A stretch of 51,148 nucleotides of DNA. It comes from Methanoculleus sp. SDB (GTDB lineage Archaea > Halobacteriota > Methanomicrobia > Methanomicrobiales > Methanomicrobiaceae). The notes under the pieces were generated by a model. It had not been told where the DNA came from, did not search any database, and saw only the letters and a program-made list of their open reading frames with translations. This document shows, in pieces, positions 44,630 through 51,148 of this stretch; position 1 is the first letter of the stretch; each line of letters opens with the position of its first letter. The stretch lies in assembly GCA_001412355.1 (NCBI GenBank), contig LKUD01000006.1, forward strand, positions 1 to 51,148. The letters run 5' to 3'. Position numbers and translations under genes: made by a program.

Positions 44630-45085
44630 GTGTCTATGAGCGAAAATAAAGTTAAAATTACCCTCATCGGCAGAGACCTAGCCCGGCCGGACCTCGAGTT
44701 TGTCTACGAGGGACCTCTTCCCGAGTGCAACGGCTGTAAACTCCAGCGGGTATGCACAAATCTGCAACCGCATAAACGGTATCGCATCGTCGGGATCCGG
44801 GGGAGCACTATTCACGAATGCCACGTCCACCATGACGGTGCCTGTGCCGTCGAAGTGATCGAGGCCCCCATTATTGCCCTGATCAAATCGGAACGGGCCA
44901 TAGTGAACTCAAAGATCCTTTTTGATACGTCCTGCTCCGAAATGGAATGTAAAAGTTTTGAGCTCTGCCATCCCGAAGGCATTATCGAAGGAGCGTACTA
45001 CATCGTAGGGGAGATCCTCGGCAATGCTCCCGAGGGGTGTGAGCGGGGCCGAACCCTCAAACTCGTAGAACTCCGGCCGGTATAA
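44630..45085 (+). CDS. UPF0179-family protein
   Basis: 151 residues (149 if the ATG at 44636 is used). Cysteine motifs CNGCKLQRVC, CHVHHDGAC and CSEMECKSFELC suggest metal or cluster binding. This archaeal family has no assigned role. AAGGAGTGA overlaps the egsA stop and serves as ribosome site. It is the last gene of the egsA unit and converges with the gene at 45092. Confidence 0.88.
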   Translation: MSMSENKVKITLIGRDLARPDLEFVYEGPLPECNGCKLQRVCTNLQPHKRYRIVGIRGSTIHECHVHHDGACAVEVIEAPIIALIKSERAIVNSKILFDTSCSEMECKSFELCHPEGIIEGAYYIVGEILGNAPEGCERGRTLKLVELRPV

Positions 45086-45091
45086 ACAATT

Positions 45092-45976
45092 TCAGGCAAT
45101 TGCGGCGTGGTACAGGTGCAGGGACAGGACCAGCAGCTCCTCGCGGATGGCAAGCGCAGCAAGCCAGTCGCCCGGGATCGAGAGAATACCCCAGTATGCC
45201 CCTGACAGCGCGCCGGTGACCGCACCCGCAGTATCAGAATCTCCGCCGAGGTTGACGGCGGTTTTTACGGCAGATGAAAATGACGGCGCTCCGAGAAATA
45301 CGGATACGGCGCAATGGAGCGTATCGAGCGCATCGAGGGACGAAACAAGGGGGCGACGGTGCGGCGACGCCATTACGTGCCGTACGTGCCTGTCGAGACA
45401 GCCGGACAGCGCATGGCGATAAGCGGCATCCCGGTCGGCCCCCCTGCAGAGCTCACTGATCATGCGGTTTAAAAATGCTGAGCACTCCGCAGCGGTGCGA
45501 TCAAAGTGCGTCAGGCGGGAACAGGCGATACTCACACCCGCAACCACGGGCGGCGGATAGAAGAGGCCAAGGGGGGCACCCCGCATCACGCTCCCATTCG
45601 TCCGTGAACCGCCGGTTCGCTCGTGCACACACCTCGCCGCTTCAGGGGCGGGCATCCCGTGCCGTATCAGTTCGAAGACCGCGCCTGATGTCGGACCGTA
45701 ATATTCGGGATGAGCGATATATCCGCCGAGGAATCGCTGCACGATGTCCGCTGGATCGAACCCTCCCCGGATAACCAGCGATTCGGCGATCGCAATCGCC
45801 TGAAGGGTATCGTCGGTTACCCCTCCCCGGCGCCGCGGGCTGACACCGCCACCACGCATCCCTGAAATCAGGCGGCGGGGAGGAGGATAGCCTTCAAGGG
45901 GCGCACCCAAAGCGTCGCCGATGGCCAATCCGATTAGAGAACCCGCAACCCTCGAAATAGCGAATATAAAGATCAC
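45092..45976 (-). CDS. ADP-ribosylglycohydrolase-family protein
   Basis: About 294 residues. The metal-binding family motif GLAIGDALGAPLEG is near the N-terminus, TDDTLQAIAIAESL follows, and NLGGDSDTAGAVTGALSGA is near the C-terminus, so the dinuclear Mg site is complete. It removes ADP-ribose from proteins or small molecules; the target is unknown. No ATG lies close to the domain; GTG 45976 is taken as start. A GGTGATC site overlaps this GTG, which may mean the true start is a rare codon a little downstream. Confidence 0.85.
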   Translation of the reverse strand: MIFIFAISRVAGSLIGLAIGDALGAPLEGYPPPRRLISGMRGGGVSPRRRGGVTDDTLQAIAIAESLVIRGGFDPADIVQRFLGGYIAHPEYYGPTSGAVFELIRHGMPAPEAARCVHERTGGSRTNGSVMRGAPLGLFYPPPVVAGVSIACSRLTHFDRTAAECSAFLNRMISELCRGADRDAAYRHALSGCLDRHVRHVMASPHRRPLVSSLDALDTLHCAVSVFLGAPSFSSAVKTAVNLGGDSDTAGAVTGALSGAYWGILSIPGDWLAALAIREELLVLSLHLYHAAIA

Positions 45977-46030
45977 CAATAAACTATATCTCGTCTCGCA
46001 AAGTAGTAAGTTTTGAGGATTGGTGATACA

Positions 46031-46297
46031 GTGCAAAAAGAAGAGCTTCTTCATCTACACATGCTGCTGGTTCACGTACGTAAATATTACGAAGGTGTGA
46101 CCGGCGAGGAAATTTCAACCGAACAGTACAACACGCTTGAAATATCACCTGTTCATATCCATAAAAATAAAATCTGTCATAAAAAGGCTATCCTGACACT
46201 GGGTGAGGAGCTGGTTCAGCACATCAGGCAAAACCATTCACCCGTGGTACATTACGCCAAGGAAACCGCATCCGGAGAGATTGCGGCTGAACATTAA
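46031..46297 (+). CDS. UPF0058-family protein
   Basis: 88 residues, a small helical archaeal family recognised by EELLHLHMLLVHVRKYYE and ISPVHIHKNKICHKKAILTLG. Function unknown. GTG start at 46031 with GGTGAT three bases upstream; a longer frame begins at 46013 but lacks a ribosome site. The Elp3 gene starts three bases after the stop. Confidence 0.88.
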   Translation: MQKEELLHLHMLLVHVRKYYEGVTGEEISTEQYNTLEISPVHIHKNKICHKKAILTLGEELVQHIRQNHSPVVHYAKETASGEIAAEH

Positions 46298-46300
46298 TCC

Positions 46301-47875
46301 ATGAATGAATTCACTGTTTTTCGGGAAATTATCTCCCGTCTTTCCACCGAGGATCCCGACACGGTGGACGTCCAGCACATAAAAATCGTTGTTTCCCGCA
46401 CGTTCAGGTTACCTTCCATTCCCAGAAATTCTGCAATCCTCGCTGCGGCTACTGATGACGAACGGAGGTGGCTGCGTAAGATTCTCCGTATTAAACCCAG
46501 CCGCACACTATCGGGGGTTGCGCCGGTGGCTGTCATGACATCGCCGTTTCCCTGCCCCCACGGAAAATGCCTCCCCTGCCCGGGCGGACCGGATCATCCG
46601 TTCAAATCCCCGCAGAGTTATACGGGAGAAGAACCGGCCGCACTGCGGGCGAGGGAGCACGGCTATGATCCGTACTCCCAGGTTCAGGCGCGCCTGTCCC
46701 AGTTCGAGGAGCTGGGGCATCACGTGGACAAGGCAGAGCTAATTGTCATGGGCGGGACCATGACGGCGCGTGATCCCGGGTACCAGGACTGGTTCATGCG
46801 GTCCTGTATTAGGGCAATGAACGAGTACCGGGGCACAAATGGTGGCGATACGCGTTCGTTTGAGGCGCTCTGCACGGAGAATGAGACGGCGGACGTGCGA
46901 TGTATCGCCACCACCTTCGAAACGCGGCCCGACTGGTCACGGAGGGAGCACATTGACAGAATGCTGTCCCTCGGCGTTACGAAAGTGGAAATCGGCGTCC
47001 AGCAGCTCGAAGACCGGATTCTTGACTACAACCGGCGCGGGCACGGCGTTGCCGAGACGGCGGATGCAAACCGCCTTTTGCATGACGCCGGCCTGAAAGT
47101 CGGCTTTCACGTGATGCCCAATCTGCCGGGAGCGACGATTGAGGATGACCGCCGGATGTTCGAGACATTGTTTTCGGACGAACGCTATAAACCGGACTTC
47201 CTGAAAATTTACCCGACCCTCGTCACTCCCGGTTCCGAAATCGAAGATCTCTGGAAACGGGGAGAATACGCCCCGTATGAGGAGAAGGAACTCATCGATC
47301 TCATCGCCTATGCAAAATCCCTTCTCCCCGAATACGTGCGGCTCCAGCGAATCCAGCGCGATATTCCGGCGAAATTGATTGTTGCCGGATCACGACACAG
47401 CAATTTTCGCCAACTCGCCGAAGCCCGGCTGAAGGAGACGGGGGGCAGGTGCCGGTGCATCAGGTGCCGCGAAATCGGCAGGACATCCGGAGAGGGAGAG
47501 CCCGGGCGCCGGGATCTCCGGTACGCCTGTGCGGGAGGGGAGGAGCACTTCCTCTCGTACACGGCCGGCGAGGCGTTGATCGGTTTTCTACGGCTCCGGT
47601 TCCCCGGCGACGTTTGGAGGCAGGAGCTCATCGACACGGCGCTCATCCGTGAACTTCATGTCTACGGAGAGCTGGTTCCCGTCGGGAACAGTGCCGACGA
47701 GGACGAATGGCAGCACCGGCGGTTCGGAAACCGCCTACTGCATCATGCGGAGGAGGCGGCTATCAGGGAAGGATTCGAAAAGATCGCCGTCATGAGCGGG
47801 ATCGGCGTCCGCCCGTATTACGAGAGGCAGGGCTATGAGCGCACAGGACCATATATGGTAAAGAGGCTCGCATGA
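46301..47875 (+). CDS. elp3: Elp3: tRNA uridine-34 carboxymethyl-modifying radical SAM/acetyltransferase
   Basis: 524 residues. It modifies the wobble uridine of tRNAs using S-adenosylmethionine and acetyl-CoA. The radical SAM cysteines are in PCPHGKCLPCPGGP (CxxxxCxxC, ~85-92). The middle contains QLEDRILDYNRRGHG, the segment CRCIRCREIG binds zinc, and the C-terminal ~100 residues form a GNAT acetyltransferase domain (HHAEEAAIREGFEKIAVMSG). Archaea use Elp3 alone. The stop overlaps the primase start. Confidence 0.95.
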   Translation: MNEFTVFREIISRLSTEDPDTVDVQHIKIVVSRTFRLPSIPRNSAILAAATDDERRWLRKILRIKPSRTLSGVAPVAVMTSPFPCPHGKCLPCPGGPDHPFKSPQSYTGEEPAALRAREHGYDPYSQVQARLSQFEELGHHVDKAELIVMGGTMTARDPGYQDWFMRSCIRAMNEYRGTNGGDTRSFEALCTENETADVRCIATTFETRPDWSRREHIDRMLSLGVTKVEIGVQQLEDRILDYNRRGHGVAETADANRLLHDAGLKVGFHVMPNLPGATIEDDRRMFETLFSDERYKPDFLKIYPTLVTPGSEIEDLWKRGEYAPYEEKELIDLIAYAKSLLPEYVRLQRIQRDIPAKLIVAGSRHSNFRQLAEARLKETGGRCRCIRCREIGRTSGEGEPGRRDLRYACAGGEEHFLSYTAGEALIGFLRLRFPGDVWRQELIDTALIRELHVYGELVPVGNSADEDEWQHRRFGNRLLHHAEEAAIREGFEKIAVMSGIGVRPYYERQGYERTGPYMVKRLA

Positions 47876-49020
47876 ATCACGCCACGCTGGAATTTCTTCG
47901 TCAGCGCTTCTCGGAGTATTACCGGAAGGGTACCCTGATGACACCGCCGTCTATCGAACAGCGGGAGTGGGGTTTCATATTCTTCGACGTATCCTCCGAA
48001 GTACGCATGCGCCGGCATATGGCGTTTGAGACACCGGACGAAGCGATCACATACATGAGAAGCATGGTGCCCGCCCATGTCTACTACTCAACCGCGTACT
48101 ATGCCCTTCCCGGCGCGGCGACAATGAACGATAAAGTCTGGAGCGGAGCAGACCTGATCTTCGATCTCGATGCCGATCATCTCATGCGGGGACCGTATGA
48201 CACCATGCTGGTTCGGGTGAAGGAAGAAACGATCAAACTCCTTGGGATGCTGATCGAAGAGCTCGGATTTACTGAGAAGGAGATATTCATCGCTTTTTCG
48301 GGCGGACGGGGGTACCATGTGCACATCAGGCGGTCTGACATCCGTGAATGGGGAAGCCAGGAGCGGAGGGAGCTCGTCGATTACGTATGCGGTATCGGCA
48401 TCGATCCGTCTGTTATGATAAAACAGCCGTGCACGCAACCGGGCTGGGGCCATCGGTACCGGAAGGCGCTCGCCACATATCTGAAAGGATTACATAAGCT
48501 TGACCGCGAGGAGGCAGTATCGCGCCTCCGGACCCTCGAGGGCATGAGCCGTTCGAAACGTCCCGAAACTCTCTGTGACGGGCTCGAAGTACTTATCGGA
48601 GCGCTTGAATCAGGTCGCCGCATTGCACTGAACGACCGGATGCTCCGTGTGCTGACCGGCCCCGAAAACAGCGAGTTCACGGCGATCCTGCATGAACAGG
48701 CGGCACGTGCCGATGAACCCGTCACGACCGATATCAAGCGGCTGATCCGGTTGCCGTCTTCCCTCCACGGGGGGAGCGGCCTGCGTGTCATACCGCTCAC
48801 TGTCGGCGAACTCCATGATTTCGACCCTCTTGACGATGCTGTTGTGTTCGGTGACGCGGATGTCCGGGTGGATCTCGCTTTTCCTCTCTCGATGCCGATG
48901 CTCGGAACCGGCTATACGCTGAAAAAAGGTGAGAATACCGTCCCGGAAGCACTTGCCGTGTTCCTCTGCTGTCGGGGCATTGCCGATCTCTCGGAAGGAG
49001 GATTGTCCCGTCGTGCTTGA
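47872..49020 (+). CDS. priS: DNA primase small (catalytic) subunit
   Basis: 382 residues. It makes RNA primers for replication with PriL. The metal-binding motif is FDLDADHL (~98-105), and SGGRGYHVHI is the nucleotide-binding motif. The C-terminal part (IKRLIRLPSSLHGGSGL) is typical of the family. No zinc-knuckle motif stands out. It overlaps elp3 by four bases and the GINS gene by eight. PriL is not in the window. Confidence 0.95.
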   Translation: MNHATLEFLRQRFSEYYRKGTLMTPPSIEQREWGFIFFDVSSEVRMRRHMAFETPDEAITYMRSMVPAHVYYSTAYYALPGAATMNDKVWSGADLIFDLDADHLMRGPYDTMLVRVKEETIKLLGMLIEELGFTEKEIFIAFSGGRGYHVHIRRSDIREWGSQERRELVDYVCGIGIDPSVMIKQPCTQPGWGHRYRKALATYLKGLHKLDREEAVSRLRTLEGMSRSKRPETLCDGLEVLIGALESGRRIALNDRMLRVLTGPENSEFTAILHEQAARADEPVTTDIKRLIRLPSSLHGGSGLRVIPLTVGELHDFDPLDDAVVFGDADVRVDLAFPLSMPMLGTGYTLKKGENTVPEALAVFLCCRGIADLSEGGLSRRA

Positions 49021-49666
49021 TGAACTCCGTCTTATTGTTCTCAATGAACGGGAAAGCGGGCGGCTGAGCCAGATTCGGCACGAGGCCTTTTCCGGGGCGC
49101 ATAAATACGTTGAACAGCTGTACCAGGAGGTGCAGCGGGAAACGCCTTCACTCGATCGTTTTCTTGCCGGCAGGCCGCGCGACGCCGTCTCCGAACTGCA
49201 CAGCATGGCCGAAACTCTTGAGGAGATTGTAACGCTCAGGTGCCGTAAAATCCTGACGCTCGCCCTCTACGGGACGGAAAACAGCGACGAACTGAAAAAG
49301 ATGCTGCCCCCCGAACGGGTACTGTTCGATGACGTTGTCCATGCCATACACCAGTGCAGGGATTCGCTCATCGGTTCGTTTCCCGCTGCCACGGAAGAGG
49401 CTGCGGACGAAGAGGAGGAGGGGGCGGACGAGACCGTGCCCGAAAGCCGACCGGCTGCAGAAACCCGGGAATCCGGCGATGCCGACGCGCCCGCCGGCGA
49501 GTGGGGATACTCAATCGTCCGTATTCTTGAGGATGTGGAGCCTTTTATGGGCGAAGACGGGAGAGTATATAATCTCATGAAAGAAGATATAGTAACACTT
49601 CCGGAGAGCAACGCACAAGTGCTCTGTGGGCGCGACATAGCCTTAAATATCAGGCTTAGTAAATAA
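49013..49666 (+). CDS. GINS complex protein (archaeal GINS15/51 type)
   Basis: 217 residues. It is part of the replicative CMG-like helicase with MCM and GAN. A helical A-domain (~1-120), an acidic Glu-rich linker (~125-165), then a small B-domain ([37 protein letters not shown]) give the A-then-B order of the GINS51 type. GTG start at 49013 with GGAAGGAGG upstream. Coupled to priS, as is common in archaea. Confidence 0.9.
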   Translation: MLDELRLIVLNERESGRLSQIRHEAFSGAHKYVEQLYQEVQRETPSLDRFLAGRPRDAVSELHSMAETLEEIVTLRCRKILTLALYGTENSDELKKMLPPERVLFDDVVHAIHQCRDSLIGSFPAATEEAADEEEEGADETVPESRPAAETRESGDADAPAGEWGYSIVRILEDVEPFMGEDGRVYNLMKEDIVTLPESNAQVLCGRDIALNIRLSK

Positions 49667-49704
49667 TATTGGGATTTATTATCCAATGTAACGGGGCACA
49701 TTTC

Positions 49705-49983
49705 ATGAAAATGCCAGGTAAATTCAAGACGTATTGTCCTTTCTGCAGAAAACACGAGATCCATGAGGTCGAGAAGGTCAAGAAAGGGAAAACCCTTCAC
49801 CTGAACTGGATTGATCGGCAGAAGGCACGGAGGAGCACTGTCGGCAACATGGGCAAATTCAACAAGGTACCGGGCGGCGACAAACCCACCAAGAAAATTA
49901 ATGTACGGTACCGTTGCTCGACATGCGGAAAAGCGCACCTGCGGAAAGGTTTCAGGGCAGGTAAATTTGAACTGACGGAGTGA
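49705..49983 (+). CDS. rpl44e: Ribosomal protein L44e
   Basis: 92 residues, basic, with zinc pairs CPFC and CSTC ([14 protein letters not shown]). A large-subunit protein conserved with eukaryotes. The ATG at 49705 begins [14 protein letters not shown] as in homologues. TATA-like CTTAAATATC at ~49641 lies in the end of the GINS gene. Confidence 0.97.
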   Translation: MKMPGKFKTYCPFCRKHEIHEVEKVKKGKTLHLNWIDRQKARRSTVGNMGKFNKVPGGDKPTKKINVRYRCSTCGKAHLRKGFRAGKFELTE

Positions 49984-49989
49984 GGGATT

Positions 49990-50178
49990 ATGGTACGACA
50001 GCACAGGGAAAACAGGAGCAGATTCTTCCGGGTGAAATGCCCGGATTGCGAGAACGAACAAATAATCTTTGAGCGTGCCAGCACAGTCGTTGACTGCAGC
50101 GTGTGCGGTCACGTCCTTTCCGAACCGCGCGGCGGAAATGCACAATTAAAGGCTGAAATACTGGCCACCCTCGAGTGA
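49990..50178 (+). CDS. rps27e: Ribosomal protein S27e
   Basis: 62 residues with the zinc ribbon CPDC and CSVCG (VKCPDCENEQIIFERA). A small-subunit protein. It starts six bases after rpl44e. Confidence 0.97.
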   Translation: MVRQHRENRSRFFRVKCPDCENEQIIFERASTVVDCSVCGHVLSEPRGGNAQLKAEILATLE

Positions 50179-50184
50179 TTCCGT

Positions 50185-50973
50185 ATGCATGAGAGAGACT
50201 GGCCCGATACCGGGGAACTGGTCGTCTGCACTGTCACGAATGTGAAGGATTTTGTCGCATTCGTCACCCTTGACGAGTACAATGGTCGCGAAGGACTCAT
50301 CCCCATCGCTGAAATTGCCCGGGGATGGATCAAATATATCCGGGACTTTGTACGGGAAGGGCAGAAGGTAGTCTGTAAAGTCCTTCACGTCAACAAAGAC
50401 CGTGGCCACATCGATCTCTCATTGAAGGATGTCAACGAGCACCAGCGGCGGGAAAAAATCCACGAGTGGAAGAACGAACAGAAAGCCCACATGTGGATCG
50501 GTTTTATCGCCGAAGCGTCCGGTGCTGAACCCGCAGTCATCGAAGACATTTTTTACCGTGAATTCGGGATGCTCTATCCGGTTTTTGAAGATGTGCTTCT
50601 CGACGAAAAAGGAACCTTGCACAGGCTCGGACTTGATCCGAAGGTTGCACAGGCGCTCGTTACCGTAGCGAACGAGAATGTCAAGCTCTCCAAGGTGACC
50701 ATCACCGGAAACCTGATTCTCACATCGTACAAGCCTGACGGCGTTAACGTTATCCGAAGGGCTCTCCGGAGCGCAACCCCCAAGATCGAAGGCGTTGATA
50801 TTGACATCAACTATATCGGCGCACCGAAATACGCCATCAAGGTAACGGCTCCCGATTACAAACAGGCGGAAAAAGCAATAGAGAAGGCGGCGAGTGCTGC
50901 AATCGGCGTCGTGGAACGGGCAGACGGCACCGGAAAGTTCGTACGAAAACAGCGGTCCGGTAAAACCCAATGA
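50185..50973 (+). CDS. Translation initiation factor aIF2 alpha subunit
   Basis: 262 residues. It is part of the aIF2 complex that delivers initiator tRNA. N-terminal S1 RNA-binding domain (~8-85; GREGLIPIAEIARGWIKYIRD), a helical middle, and a C-terminal alpha-beta domain that contacts aIF2-gamma (~175-262). It follows rps27e by six bases and overlaps nop10 by four. Confidence 0.97.
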   Translation: MHERDWPDTGELVVCTVTNVKDFVAFVTLDEYNGREGLIPIAEIARGWIKYIRDFVREGQKVVCKVLHVNKDRGHIDLSLKDVNEHQRREKIHEWKNEQKAHMWIGFIAEASGAEPAVIEDIFYREFGMLYPVFEDVLLDEKGTLHRLGLDPKVAQALVTVANENVKLSKVTITGNLILTSYKPDGVNVIRRALRSATPKIEGVDIDINYIGAPKYAIKVTAPDYKQAEKAIEKAASAAIGVVERADGTGKFVRKQRSGKTQ

Positions 50974-51137
50974 CCGGACGTATCCGCCGGTGCACCCGTG
51001 ACGGCACGTACACACTTGCCCCCGCCTGTCCTGCCTGCGGCGGTCCCACGGGCAGTGCGCATCCGGCACGCTTTTCTCCGCAGGATCGGTATCGGGACTA
51101 CCGTCGGAGGATGAAACAATGGAACCAATATGCGTAA
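50970..51137 (+). CDS. nop10: Nop10 family H/ACA RNP protein
   Basis: 55 residues, not a long frame but clear: IRRCTRDGTYTL, the CPACGGPT zinc/turn motif, then HPARFSPQDRYRDYRR. A component of H/ACA guide RNPs for pseudouridylation, with Cbf5, Gar1 and L7Ae. Its ATG overlaps the aIF2-alpha stop (ATGA), the usual archaeal gene order. Confidence 0.95.
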   Translation: MTGRIRRCTRDGTYTLAPACPACGGPTGSAHPARFSPQDRYRDYRRRMKQWNQYA

Positions 51138-51148
51138 ATTTTTTACAA
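51119..51148 (+). CDS. Start of a further gene, cut by the window edge
   Basis: ATG at 51119 opens a frame running to the edge (ten codons, starting MEPICVNFLQ). GGAGGATG lies six bases upstream, within nop10. In many archaea a PAC2-type proteasome chaperone follows nop10, so that is a guess; ten residues are too few to judge. Confidence 0.45.
   Translation, partial: MEPICVNFLQ

Noticed and set aside
1..51148. CRISPR arrays, insertion sequences, rRNA genes
   Set aside because: I saw no regularly spaced repeats, no transposase-like coding sequence and no rRNA-like sequence.

Overview
The window is archaeal and methanogen-like, most likely from the order Methanomicrobiales (Euryarchaeota). 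The evidence is archaeal-type leucyl-, prolyl- and methionyl-tRNA synthetases, glycerol-1-phosphate dehydrogenase for archaeal lipids, small-subunit primase PriS with a GINS protein, ribosomal proteins L44e and S27e, aIF2-alpha, Nop10, a pyruvoyl-dependent arginine decarboxylase, archaeal families UPF0058, UPF0179, DUF473, DUF63 and DUF5611, and an MvhA/MvhG-type [NiFe] hydrogenase. Promoters look archaeal: TATA boxes often lie about 25-30 bases before the start codon (leaderless or nearly so), and internal genes use GGTGATC-type ribosome binding sites. Genus cannot be fixed from what is visible.

Positions 1-9202 hold two divergent operons. The leftward one encodes a 2[4Fe-4S] ferredoxin, a V4R-domain protein, the small and large subunits of a group-3-like hydrogenase, a roadblock/LC7 protein, a second protein ending in a roadblock-like domain, another protein with a related N-terminal module, and a type IV filament/secretion ATPase cut by the window edge. 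The rightward one encodes a HAMP-only membrane protein, a 75-residue protein and a second roadblock pair; a prepilin peptidase gene follows. A hydrogenase, roadblock regulators and pilus-type machinery in tightly coupled genes do not match any pathway I know. This is the best candidate here for an undescribed system.

From 10085 to 21784 the genes are mostly housekeeping: HisI, a PIN-ATPase-KH protein, LeuRS, DUF5611, a PAC2-family protein, DUF473, tRNA-Arg(UCU), a pilin-like protein, MetRS, an unknown cysteine-containing protein, a DHH phosphoesterase and tRNA-Phe(GAA). From 21894 to 39371 lies a more accessory stretch: a PAS protein whose histidine kinase domain has lost its key residues, an APC permease, an MFS transporter, MsrB, an aldehyde:ferredoxin oxidoreductase with its own E1-like and MoaD/ThiS-like proteins, a histidine kinase and response regulator pair, a riboflavin-pathway reductase, a membrane glycosyltransferase-like protein, a lipoprotein, unknown membrane proteins, a two-subunit 2-oxoacid:acceptor oxidoreductase and a ferritin.

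From 39587 to the end come arginine decarboxylase, a zinc-ribbon protein, ProRS, SpoIIM-like and DUF63 membrane proteins, glycerol-1-phosphate dehydrogenase, UPF0179, an ADP-ribosylglycohydrolase-family protein, UPF0058, and a long rightward run Elp3-PriS-GINS-L44e-S27e-aIF2alpha-Nop10. That run joins replication and translation genes as in many archaea, and continues into a gene cut by the right edge. I saw no CRISPR array, insertion sequence or rRNA gene.
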